DNA from: Pseudomonadota bacterium
GTDB lineage: Bacteria; Desulfobacterota; Desulfobaccia; Desulfobaccales; 0-14-0-80-60-11
Direction of reading: 5' to 3'
Length of the DNA stretch: 10,032 bases
Assembly: GCA_018897875.1 (NCBI GenBank)
Contig: JAHIKF010000171.1
Span: 1-10,032 of the forward strand
The position numbers were made by a program, and so were the translations under genes. This document shows, in pieces, positions 1 to 6,120 of the stretch (positions are counted from its first letter, which is position 1; each line of letters starts with the position of its first letter). Under the pieces are notes generated by a model, which had not been told where the DNA came from, searched no databases, and saw nothing but the letters and a program-made list of their open reading frames with translations.

Positions 1-138
1 AATTTCTCCCTTAATTCCCTGGACGAAGTCGTTGATATTCTTTCAGATGGCTTAAACTTCTTATCTCAACAACCGGAAATCGTACGCTCCATGACAAACT
101 TCGATTGGCTTAATACTCTATGTTTGACATGTAATTAG
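1..138 (+). CDS. 3' end of an unidentified protein (partial)
   Basis: Frame 1 is open from the first base to a TAG at 136-138, giving 45 residues that read like a real protein end (NFSLNSLDEVVDIL near the start, FDWLNTLCLTCN at the end). The start lies outside the window. The residues suggest a short amphipathic helix (LDEVVDIL) followed by a mixed tail. No family is recognised. The DNA is AT-richer than the ATPase gene further right, so it could belong to an accessory segment. The alternative is a chance open frame at the window edge; a 45-codon open frame in AT-rich DNA is mild evidence only. Confidence 0.5.
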   Translation, partial: NFSLNSLDEVVDILSDGLNFLSQQPEIVRSMTNFDWLNTLCLTCN

Positions 139-364
139 TATTACACCTCGCATATCTCTCCGCCAGCCATATCGTTTCTATCAACTATCTGAATTTAAGC
201 CTCGAGATGAGAGCGGAATTAAATTTCCTCGAGGCAAAAACCTAACCGGACATTACTGAACAGACTTGACGTGATTGATGGTATTAGTCCTGGATTTATC
301 AAAAATCCTGCATCTGACGATAATTCATATGAGAGGTTTAGACCATTCTTCTACGGGCGAAAAA
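139..364. other. Non-coding stretch with a perfect 8-bp inverted repeat
   Basis: No convincing gene is seen here. The main structure is GCCTCGAG at 199-206 facing CTCGAGGC at 228-235, with a 21-base loop. It is followed by a run of A, not T, on the plus strand, so it is not a canonical plus-strand terminator. It lies about 130 bases before the preferred PilZ start and could be a leader hairpin or an operator. A TTGACG box at 266-271 has no well-placed -10 partner. Confidence 0.35.
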
Positions 365-691
365 ATGCCACCCAAAGTGAACCGCAAATGCGTGCGCTAT
401 CAGGTGGATTGGGAGGTGAAAACCTTCAATGGCCAGCCAGTGGCGGAAACCTCCTTGTTTGATCTCAGCGCCACCGGCGCCAAGATTGAGGGCACGAAAC
501 CCCTGGCCCCACGGAATCACGTCGAATTTACTTATGTAAGGCCGGGGGATGACCGAGAGAGAAGCCATACAGGGATAATCATGTGGATGCGGCCCCTGAT
601 CCATAAACCAGGGCGTTACCAGATGGGGGTTAAGTTTTACGAATTCGACTGGTCGCTGGATCAGGAGCTACGCCAAGTTGCTAAATTTTGA
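365..691 (+). CDS. PilZ-domain protein, probable c-di-GMP receptor
   Basis: This is a 108-residue single-domain protein. It carries both PilZ signature motifs: RxxxR at residues 7-11 (RKCVR) and D-x-S-x-x-G at 33-38 (DLSATG), followed by the usual beta-strand pattern and a late GVKF strand (88-91) like the GIxF element of the family. PilZ domains of this type bind cyclic di-GMP in the cytoplasm and pass the signal to motility, secretion or polysaccharide systems. The frame is open upstream to TTG 275, with ATGs at 278 and 329. I prefer ATG 365 because the domain starts there and the extra residues do not look like PilZ; the ribosome site is weak for all choices. There is no effector domain, so the partner is unknown. 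Family call is firm; start is uncertain. Confidence 0.82.
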   Translation: MPPKVNRKCVRYQVDWEVKTFNGQPVAETSLFDLSATGAKIEGTKPLAPRNHVEFTYVRPGDDRERSHTGIIMWMRPLIHKPGRYQMGVKFYEFDWSLDQELRQVAKF

Positions 692-701
692 AAAAATTTG
701 A

Positions 702-720
702 GGGGGTGGCCAGTTCCCCC
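702..720 (+). terminator. Possible weak terminator hairpin after PilZ gene
   Basis: GGGGG at 702-706 can pair with CCCCC at 716-720 across a 9-base loop, 11 bases after the PilZ stop codon. No T-run follows, so an intrinsic terminator is possible but not canonical. It may instead stabilise the mRNA 3' end. Confidence 0.25.
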
Positions 721-775
721 CGACGCCGCCATCCCCTGAGCCAGGTTATCCCCTGGTATGCCTGGAACCGGGGCA

Positions 776-803
776 GAGCCTGACGGAGACAAAAGTCAGG
801 CTC
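776..803. repeat. Perfect 9-bp inverted repeat (hairpin)
   Basis: GAGCCTGAC (776-784) is the exact reverse complement of GTCAGGCTC (795-803), with a 10-base A-rich loop. An A8 run follows on the plus strand, which would be a T8 run before the stem on the minus strand; neither orientation gives a standard terminator. It could be part of a structured leader of the ATPase gene. Confidence 0.55.
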
Positions 804-1020
804 ATCAAAAAAAAGATTGTGGTCGAGAAGCGGGTCATCTCTTGGGGGTTAACCCCGGAAACGCGGTTTTAATCATCAATTTTAAACAAAAGAAACTGGG
901 ATGCCGATAATCTCAGTAACAGGCGACAATTGCGGCGAGAACGAAATCATCCGGCGGCCGCAGGGTTAGGCTGGATGGGTTGGTGGCTCAGGCTATGGCG
1001 CCAGGGCCCGGGAGAGATGA

Positions 1021-2358
1021 ATGGATGCTATGGATAATCGCGACAGAATTGCGTCGGTCGGCAGCCCCGGGCCGAAAGCCGGGGAGGTAGCCGGGATGAG
1101 CCCCGCCGAGCCCCAGACGCTCCAGGATTTAGGGCTGCCCTCGTTATTCCTGGGGCATCTCACCTTGAAGCACTGCTTCTATATGGATTTCTTCACCCTG
1201 GGTGATCTGGCGGAACGCTTGAAGGTGTCGGCCAGCATCATCTCCGAGGTGCTGGAGTACTTGAAAAAATCCAAGTGGGTCGAGGTGCGGGGTCCCGACC
1301 CCATGCATCTGATGGTAAGTTCTGTGAGCCTGGCTAACCGGCATTCCCTGACCGACGCTGGGAGAAAACATGCGGCGCTGATGCTGGAATACGATGCTTA
1401 TGCGGGACCGGCGCCCGTGGTGCTGAAAGATTACTGGCGACAGGTGACCCACCAGAGTATCGGCAAGGTTGGCGTCAGCCCCGACCACATCCAACGGGCT
1501 TTAAAGGGACTGGTGTTGTCCGCCGAGGTTCCGGAGCAATTGGGGGTGGCGGCGGTAAGCGGCAAGCCCCTTTTCCTCTATGGCCCCGCCGGAAATGGCA
1601 AGACTGCCGTCTGCCAGTGTTTTAGCAAGATTTGGGAGGATGACATCGTTGTGCCCTACGCCCTCTTTGTGGACGGCCAGGTGATCCAGGTCTTTGATGA
1701 AATCACCCATGTGCCCTCGGAGGCGGCGGCCTCAGGGGAAGAGAGAGTGGACCGCCGGTGGCTGCGGTGCCGCCGGCCGGTGGTGATGGTCGGGGGCGAA
1801 CTCACCCTGGACATGCTGGACCTGGCTTATAAGCCCGAGCTCAAATATTTCGAGGCCCCCCTCCAATTAAAGGCCAACAACGGGGTGTTTATCGTGGACG
1901 ACTTCGGCCGCCAGCAGATTTCTCCCCAAGAGCTGCTGAACCGCTGGATCATTCCCCTGGAAACCCGCCAGGATTTCCTGCGCCTGCGCACCGGGCAGAA
2001 GTTCGCCGTCCCCTTTGACCAGTTTATTATCTTTGCCACCAACCTTGAGCCGCGCACCCTGGTGGATGAAGCCTTTTTGCGGCGCCTGCGTTCCAAGGTC
2101 AAGGTGGATTATGTGAACCGGACCCAGTTTGTGGAGATCTTCCGACGCTGCTGCGATCAATACCATCTGGAGTTTGACCCGAAGGCGGTGGAGTATCTCC
2201 TGACCCGGTACTATGACAACGACCAACGCCCACTGACTGCCTGTCATCCCCGGGACCTCCTGGAGCAGATCCTGGATTATTGCCGCTTCTACCAACTGGC
2301 TCCACGCCTCACCCCGGAAAACCTGGACCGGGCCTGCCATAGCTATTTTGTCGCCTGA
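1021..2358 (+). CDS. Winged-helix AAA+ ATPase
   Basis: This 445-residue protein has an N-terminal helical/winged-helix part (about 38-92, including FTLGDLAERLKVSASIISEV, a helix-turn-helix pattern) and a AAA+ ATPase core. The core shows Walker A GPAGNGKT (188-195), a Walker B-like strand VFIVDDF (289-295), sensor-1 FATN (338-341) and an arginine cluster RRLR (354-357) fit for an Arg finger. The C-terminal helical lid contains HPRDLLEQILDY (409-420). The Walker B acidic pair is DD rather than the usual DE, which may affect hydrolysis. ATG 1021 follows GGAGAG by 4 bases; ATG 1030 is possible. I recognise the architecture as common in deltaproteobacteria, with no proven substrate; remodelling of a protein complex is the likely general role. 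The segment from codon 402 onward is duplicated downstream of an AT-rich insert. Confidence 0.85.
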   Translation: MDAMDNRDRIASVGSPGPKAGEVAGMSPAEPQTLQDLGLPSLFLGHLTLKHCFYMDFFTLGDLAERLKVSASIISEVLEYLKKSKWVEVRGPDPMHLMVSSVSLANRHSLTDAGRKHAALMLEYDAYAGPAPVVLKDYWRQVTHQSIGKVGVSPDHIQRALKGLVLSAEVPEQLGVAAVSGKPLFLYGPAGNGKTAVCQCFSKIWEDDIVVPYALFVDGQVIQVFDEITHVPSEAAASGEERVDRRWLRCRRPVVMVGGELTLDMLDLAYKPELKYFEAPLQLKANNGVFIVDDFGRQQISPQELLNRWIIPLETRQDFLRLRTGQKFAVPFDQFIIFATNLEPRTLVDEAFLRRLRSKVKVDYVNRTQFVEIFRRCCDQYHLEFDPKAVEYLLTRYYDNDQRPLTACHPRDLLEQILDYCRFYQLAPRLTPENLDRACHSYFVA

Positions 2359-2378
2359 GGCCCGGAATGGCCCGCCGG
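2223..2378 (+). repeat. 156-bp direct repeat, copy 1 (gene 3' end)
   Basis: This stretch covers codons 402-445 of the ATPase gene, its stop and 20 bases beyond. It matches 3327-3482 at 150 of 156 positions by my alignment (differences at 2232, 2233, 2304, 2340, 2366 and 2370), without gaps. Similarity stops abruptly on both sides. The offset between copies is 1104 bases. Confidence 0.95.
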
Positions 2379-2395
2379 ATGCCTCGCCACGGGCC
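2359..2395 (+). terminator. Possible hairpin after the ATPase gene
   Basis: GGCCCG at 2359-2364, directly after the stop codon, can pair with CGGGCC at 2390-2395. The loop is long and no T-run follows, so it is a weak terminator candidate. The right arm lies outside the repeated segment, so the second copy at 3463 onward does not keep this hairpin. Confidence 0.2.
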
Positions 2396-3326
2396 TGACA
2401 TCCAGCGGTGATAACCAGATCAGCTAGTGCTTATTGGGGGTTAAATCGCACCTGGATAGCAGTGACCTTCTATTGGCGGTATGTCCCTGTGGCCTCGGCC
2501 TTTCCTCTGGCTTACCACTACCGATCAGTGCTGCCTGGGGGTCATAGGCCGCAGGCTCACAAAGAATCTGCTCGCAAAGGGGGTGGCACCCTTTTACCCC
2601 ATGTCCTTTTTCTTAACCGAAACTCCAAAAAAGAGGAAGTATGGGCTTTCTAAAATTATTTAAAGCCAAGCTGAAAACTAAAGGGAGACCTCCCTTTGAA
2701 TTGGAGGAGCAGAAAATCTCAGTGGAATTTGGGCGGCATCAGGTCAGGGTGAAGGTGCTGGGGAAAGATACTTATTTGGAAAATTGTTTGCACGATGCAA
2801 GTAAGTTCAAGAAGCTAAAAATTAGTCGATTCTATCTGGTTAGCGAGCATCCATGGGGCCTCCACTTGGCGCCGACATTAGAAGAAGCCCTTGATTGGTT
2901 CACAGGTAGGAAAGTTCCCGACGATGGCTATTTATCAATTTCATGGGGAAACAATATTACGTACATATGCGGTTTTTGTGAGAATAAAAAAACTGAGCCT
3001 TTATATGTGACCAAAGTTAATAAAGTAATTTTAAGCGGTGATTTGCCTTTTCAATGGGAAATTGAGGGATGGCGAGTAAGTGAAGTGGAAACAGAAGAAA
3101 TGGGAAAGGGTAGGCCAGGTAAGTTAAGTGGCTTAAAGACATATCCAATAGTAAATTGGTATTTGAAAAAAAATGATTACCTTTGCCAACGCTGCGCAGA
3201 TCGATTAAAAGCAATTGGTCAAGAAGATAAATTATCTGATTATTCTATTTTTTAAAAACCATTGATATAGATGATTTTTGGTTAGAATAGTTTTATTTGC
3301 ATAACGTGTAATAGTCAAAATTTAGC
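2379..3326. other. 948-base segment between direct repeats, likely inserted
   Basis: The segment lies exactly between the two copies of the ATPase 3' end. Its right two thirds are visibly AT-richer than the ATPase gene. It holds one convincing gene (2641-3255), a 260-base leader with no recognised gene, and an AT-rich tail (3256-3326). I see no integrase, transposase, terminal inverted repeats or short target duplication. The layout resembles elements that insert at the 3' end of a gene and restore that end with a carried copy, but other recombination routes are possible. Confidence 0.5.
2641..3255 (+). CDS. Unknown protein with two CxxC pairs
   Basis: This is a 204-residue soluble protein that I do not recognise. 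It starts with a basic segment (1-15), then a beta-rich part (26-70) and WG-containing strands (72-108). Two cysteine pairs, CGFC (110-113) and CQRC (182-185), lie 68 residues apart and could bind one zinc ion as a split zinc ribbon. There is no signal peptide or membrane segment. ATG 2641 follows GAGG at 2633-2636 by 4 bases, a usable ribosome site. Codon use is AT-rich (many AAA, TTA, ATT), unlike the ATPase upstream, which suggests horizontal acquisition. The gene is the only intact one between the two copies of the ATPase gene end. The coding call is good; the function is unknown. Confidence 0.75.
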   Translation: MGFLKLFKAKLKTKGRPPFELEEQKISVEFGRHQVRVKVLGKDTYLENCLHDASKFKKLKISRFYLVSEHPWGLHLAPTLEEALDWFTGRKVPDDGYLSISWGNNITYICGFCENKKTEPLYVTKVNKVILSGDLPFQWEIEGWRVSEVETEEMGKGRPGKLSGLKTYPIVNWYLKKNDYLCQRCADRLKAIGQEDKLSDYSIF

Positions 3327-3462
3327 CCAACGCCCGATGACTGCCTGTCATCCCCGGGACCTCCTGGAGCAGATCCTGGATTATTGCCGCTTCTACCAAC
3401 TGGCTCCCCGCCTCACCCCGGAAAACCTGGACCGGGCCTGCCACAGCTATTTTGTCGCCTGA
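3327..3462 (+). pseudogene. Detached 3' fragment of a winged-helix AAA+ ATPase gene
   Basis: This is an in-frame copy of the last 44 codons of the ATPase gene at 1021-2358, ending at the same TGA. Over the coding part only four bases differ: three are silent third-position changes and one, CTG to ATG at 3337-3339, gives Leu to Met. No Shine-Dalgarno precedes that ATG, so a 41-residue product is unlikely. The fragment has no Walker motifs and cannot be an ATPase. The silent-biased differences suggest that it derives from a functional diverged allele or paralogue rather than from decay after duplication. Confidence 0.85.
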
Positions 3463-3482
3463 GGCCCGGGATGCCCCGCCGG
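3327..3482 (+). repeat. 156-bp direct repeat, copy 2
   Basis: Second copy of the segment at 2223-2378, same orientation, six mismatches, no gaps. It holds the gene fragment plus 20 bases after the stop. Left of it the sequence is AT-rich and unrelated to the ATPase gene; right of it the sequence becomes AT-rich again after GGCCGCAG. Confidence 0.95.
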
Positions 3483-3496
3483 CCGCAGTTATCTAG

Positions 3497-3525
3497 TTAT
3501 GCAAGACTTAGGGTATGATGCATAA
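3497..3525. repeat. Short inverted repeat between convergent genes
   Basis: TTATGCA (3497-3503) faces TGCATAA (3519-3525) across 15 bases; with one bulge the arms extend by a few pairs. It lies between the duplicated gene end and the convergent minus-strand ATPase gene. It could act as a transcription end or a protein site, but no T-run adjoins it. Confidence 0.3.
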
Positions 3526-3581
3526 ACTAAAAAACTCCAAAGCAACGGGTTGTCTTAAAAGGTTATTTATTTGATGGGTCT

Positions 3582-4664
3582 TTAAAAGCGGGAATAGGCG
3601 ATGCTGTCTTTTTCAAACTCTCCTATGACTTCATCGGTCAGAGACGGAGGAGTTTTGGGAATAATTTTCAAAATAGTGTCCGTAGTTACCCGATAATCTT
3701 GCTTTGTAACAAATTCCTGTTCAAAGGAGAATTGGGCAACCTGCTGGAAGAGATATTCCATATCAGCTGGCGTAAATCGTGATGTAATCTTTATGATACG
3801 ATCAAGGTCTACTTTCCCTGTATTGAGTTTGGAAAGATAGTATTGCAGAATGGTTGATCTCTCATCTTCGTTCAACCCGCCAACCGGAATAATGCAATCG
3901 AATCTCCCCGGACGAAGCAGGGCGGCATCGAGTTGTCTGATATAATTGGTAGCGCAAATAAAGAGTATCTTGTTCCCCTGGCTTTTGAGCAAAGGGACCT
4001 GTTTGAGAAATTCGTTGGTAATGGACTTGTCAACCCGGTCAGCCTCATCGCGACTGCCGGCAATCTCTTCAAACTCATCGATAAAAATGACCGCTTCTTC
4101 CAGGTTCCGTGACTTCTCCATGATCAGGCGCAGATTAGCTCCCACCTTTTCGGTACCGTCAATCATGAGTATGCTGGGGGCAATCTCTATGAACCACCAG
4201 GAAAGGGCCCCAGCAATGGCTTTGGCAAAATGAGTCTTGCCGGTGCCGGGAGGTCCAAAGAAGATGATCGTCTTGGGAGGAACGACCCCATGCTTTTTCG
4301 AAAGATCTTGCTTGGTCAACGGCAGGATGATTTTTCTTTGAACTACCTGCTTCGGAGGTTGCGAATCAGAGATGATGTCCCATAATTCTTTGCTGATGGT
4401 CTGAGCCCCCATCTCATTGAAGATGTTCCTCTGTGCATAGGCTAAGTATTCCTCCCGGGCTTGCTCCATATTTTCGAGGAAATCGATGCACGCCACCCGC
4501 AAGCCTACATCACGCCTGAGTTTTTCAGACATGAGCCATTTATGCTGCAAAATTTTGGGCCACAGGTCAGCGGCAGGATCAGGATCAAATTTTGTGCCGC
4601 TGATCTCAAAGATTTTGCTGGCGCACAACTCGGGTGATACTGTTTCGGTTAATTCTTCGGTCAC
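3582..4664 (-). CDS. AAA+ ATPase of the FtsH/Cdc48-like class
   Basis: The 360-residue protein carries a classic AAA module: Walker A GPPGTGKT (137-144), Walker B VIFIDEF (192-198), sensor-1 ATN (238-240) and the second-region-of-homology arginines in LLRPGRFD (R251 and R254). It lacks transmembrane segments and the zinc protease domain, so it is not FtsH itself. The N-terminal part contains HKWLMSEKLRRDVGL (about 41-55), a motif that I recall from DUF4032-type proteins; this link is tentative. GTG 4664 is the best start because AGGAGG (4671-4676) lies 6 bases before it; an in-frame GTG at 4691 would put that ribosome site inside the gene. It is probably a cytoplasmic hexameric remodeller with unknown client. 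Its DNA is AT-richer than the genes to its right, hinting at an accessory origin. Confidence 0.85.
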   Translation of the reverse strand: MTEELTETVSPELCASKIFEISGTKFDPDPAADLWPKILQHKWLMSEKLRRDVGLRVACIDFLENMEQAREEYLAYAQRNIFNEMGAQTISKELWDIISDSQPPKQVVQRKIILPLTKQDLSKKHGVVPPKTIIFFGPPGTGKTHFAKAIAGALSWWFIEIAPSILMIDGTEKVGANLRLIMEKSRNLEEAVIFIDEFEEIAGSRDEADRVDKSITNEFLKQVPLLKSQGNKILFICATNYIRQLDAALLRPGRFDCIIPVGGLNEDERSTILQYYLSKLNTGKVDLDRIIKITSRFTPADMEYLFQQVAQFSFEQEFVTKQDYRVTTDTILKIIPKTPPSLTDEVIGEFEKDSIAYSRF

Positions 4665-4808
4665 GATTTGCCTCCTGGCCAGGCATGTCACCTTTGCCGA
4701 GTTAATCTCTCAGCCCAGCTTCACAGAACAGCCGGTACATGAAGCCTTAAAAATAACTGGTTAATCGTTGATTGACGCGATAATCGGCATAACCGCCCTG
4801 GGTGCTTC

Positions 4809-4835
4809 CCGCGGGGAGATGCCTGCCTCCCGCGG
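4809..4835. repeat. GC-rich hairpin downstream of the YchF-like gene
   Basis: Bases 4809-4818 pair with 4827-4835 through nine pairs with one bulged G, with an 8-base loop. It lies about 45 bases past the stop codon of the minus-strand YchF-like gene. No T-run follows on the minus strand, so it is either a non-canonical terminator or a 3'-end stabiliser. Confidence 0.4.
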
Positions 4836-4878
4836 TTAAGGCAAGGCTCCGGTGGAGTTGTGATTATCGTCTCTGAGC

Positions 4879-5568
4879 CTAGACGTTGAACCGAATCTCG
4901 ATGATGTCTCCGGCGTGGATGGTGTAATCCCGGTCCACCAGCTTCACCAAGCCCTTGGTCCGGGCTTCGGCCATGTTATAGACCTGCATGAAGTCGTGGT
5001 AGCTGACAATATCGGCCTTGATGAAACCCCGGGCCAGGTCGGAGTGAATCTTGCCGGCGCAGGTGACGATGTCGGAATCCTGGTGCACCGGCCAGGCATG
5101 GACCTCTTTCTTGTCCGCGGTATAGAAGAAGATGATGCCGGATTTTTTCAGGACTTGGGTAATGGCGTCATTCAGTTCCGGCGCTTCGGCCGCGACCAGC
5201 GTGGGCTTTAGACTCAAGGGGGCCAGGGTCTTCAAGAGGGTCAGTTCGGGCTCGGTGAACTGGCCGTCGCACAGCGGCACTTCCTGCTCCAGGTACCCCA
5301 GGCACTTAACCAGAAGCTCTTGTTCCGCCGCGTCCGCACTCCGGTCCCGCCGGGCTTCCAGTTTTTCCAGGTCCAGGATCAGGAGATCCCAGATTTTCTC
5401 CTGGGCTACGAGAAAGCCGTCGCAATGGCTGAAGTCGTCTCGGGTGAATTCAACGTAGAAGGGGGTGATTTTCTTGGGGGATAATTTCTGGTCCAGGGTG
5501 ATGACGAGATCGTCCTGATACTTCACTTTGCCCTCGGGCAGATCGAATCCAATACAGCATATCTTCAT
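4879..5568 (-). CDS. YchF/OLA1-like protein lacking the GTPase P-loop
   Basis: This 229-residue protein matches the C-terminal two thirds of YchF-type ATPases. Residues 60-125 resemble the helical (coiled-coil) insert, with LLILDLEKLEARRD and LTLLKTLAPLSLKPTLV. Residues 146-229 are the TGS-like DUF933 domain, with FFYTADKKEVHAW, GFIKADIVSYHDF and the terminal GDIIEIRFNV. Full YchF is about 360 residues and begins with a GxxNVGKS P-loop; here the N-terminus (MKICCIGFDLPEG) has no P-loop and no DxxG motif, so nucleotide hydrolysis is not expected. YchF binds ribosomes and stress factors; this paralogue may keep a binding role. ATG 5568 follows AGAGAGG by about 9 bases, so the short form is a genuine start rather than a visible truncation. 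Fold call good, role inferred. Confidence 0.82.
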   Translation of the reverse strand: MKICCIGFDLPEGKVKYQDDLVITLDQKLSPKKITPFYVEFTRDDFSHCDGFLVAQEKIWDLLILDLEKLEARRDRSADAAEQELLVKCLGYLEQEVPLCDGQFTEPELTLLKTLAPLSLKPTLVAAEAPELNDAITQVLKKSGIIFFYTADKKEVHAWPVHQDSDIVTCAGKIHSDLARGFIKADIVSYHDFMQVYNMAEARTKGLVKLVDRDYTIHAGDIIEIRFNV

Positions 5569-5635
5569 TGACTTTTACCTCTCTGGGGTTCATATACCCG
5601 CAGCCGGATCGTCCAAGCACGTTGCCGCGTCTTTT

Positions 5636-5648
5636 CCCTAATTTAGGG
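5636..5648. promoter_or_regulatory. 13-base palindrome upstream of the YchF-like gene
   Basis: CCCTAA at 5636-5641 and TTAGGG at 5643-5648 form a perfect inverted repeat around one base, about 70 bases before the YchF-like start codon. Such a short-centre palindrome fits a dimeric repressor site. No known regulator motif is recognised and no clear -35/-10 pair was found next to it. Confidence 0.25.
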
Positions 5649-5687
5649 ATATCTTGATCTTGGCTGAAAGCTGATAGCTATGCACAG

Positions 5688-5719
5688 AAAAACCGGCAAG
5701 ACCTCGCGGACCCTGCCGG
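5688..5719 (-). terminator. Rho-independent terminator of the RRM protein gene
   Basis: Read on the minus strand, CCGGCAGGGTC pairs with GGTCTTGCCGG (11 pairs including wobbles, 5-base loop) and is followed directly by TTTTT. It lies about 45 bases past the stop codon of the RRM gene and separates it from the YchF-like gene, so these two are probably separate transcription units. Confidence 0.85.
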
Positions 5720-5763
5720 CGTGGGATTGCTGTCTTGGCGCCGCGGGGGGCGGTGCCTGTGGC

Positions 5764-6120
5764 TTACCGACCGCGACCGCCGCCGCGACCGCCACCACCG
5801 CCGTAGCCGCCGCCACCACCGCCGCCGTAACCGCCGCCCCCGCGGCCGCCGCCACCACCACCGCCACTGCGAGCCTGGGGCCTGGCCTCATTGACCGCCA
5901 GGACCCGGCCCTCAACCTGACGGCCGTTCAGCATGGAGATGGCCTTTTGCCCCTCCAGTTTGGTTTCCATTTCCACAAAACCGAATCCCCGGGGTTGGCC
6001 GGTTTGCCGGTCGGTAATAATTTTGGCCGAGGACACGTTGCCGGCCTCGGTAAAGAGGTCTTTTAGTTCGGTTTCGGTCATTTCCATGGGCAGATTGCCC
6101 ACATACAATTTGATCGTCAC
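5764..6120 (-). CDS. Glycine-rich RRM RNA-binding protein
   Basis: This 118-residue protein has one RNA recognition motif (about 2-79) with RNP2 LYVGNL (5-10) and RNP1 RGFGFVEM (44-51), whose aromatic residues stack on RNA bases. A tail of Gly with Arg and Tyr (86-118, RGG/GGYGG type) follows. Proteins of this build in cyanobacteria and deltaproteobacteria act as cytoplasmic RNA chaperones and are often cold-induced. I choose GTG 6120 because AAGGAG (6127-6132) lies 6 bases before it and the RRM starts at once; the longer in-frame start at 6144 would overlap this ribosome site. It lies in the same orientation 312 bases after the cold-shock protein gene, and has its own terminator. The simple Gly repeats are prone to slippage, so tail length may vary between strains. 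Confidence 0.93.
   Translation of the reverse strand: MTIKLYVGNLPMEMTETELKDLFTEAGNVSSAKIITDRQTGQPRGFGFVEMETKLEGQKAISMLNGRQVEGRVLAVNEARPQARSGGGGGGGRGGGGYGGGGGGGYGGGGGRGGGRGR

Larger units (their letters stand above)
692..1020. other. 329-base intergenic region with hairpins
   Basis: No gene is visible. It holds a G5/C5 hairpin directly after the PilZ gene (702-706 with 716-720), a 9-bp perfect stem (776-784 with 795-803) and a 12-base palindrome GGGGTTAACCCC at 845-856. A good Shine-Dalgarno GGAGAG at 1011-1016 closes the region, 4 bases before the next start. No convincing -35/-10 pair was found, so the promoter of the downstream ATPase gene is not identified. Confidence 0.5.

Noticed and set aside
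266..300. Promoter of the PilZ gene at TTGACG
   Set aside because: The -35-like box has no -10-like hexamer at 16-18 bases.
1867..2340. 157-codon minus-strand frame inside the ATPase gene
   Set aside because: It lies fully antisense to a gene with clear AAA+ motifs, and has no ribosome site or recognisable domain.
2408..2653. Two overlapping small plus-strand frames before the orphan gene
   Set aside because: They overlap each other and the start of the better-supported gene at 2641, have no ribosome sites and no recognisable protein features.
2223..3482. CRISPR or short tandem repeat array
   Set aside because: There are only two long copies (156 bp) carrying a gene end, not many short repeats with unique spacers.
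4665..4691. Longer GTG start for the minus-strand AAA ATPase
   Set aside because: It would place the strong AGGAGG at 4671-4676 inside the gene; the GTG at 4664 sits 6 bases after that site.
5680..6066. Ala/Thr-rich 128-codon plus-strand frame
   Set aside because: It is the reverse complement of the Gly-rich tail and RRM of the real minus-strand gene; GGN repeats read backwards give Ala and Thr codons.
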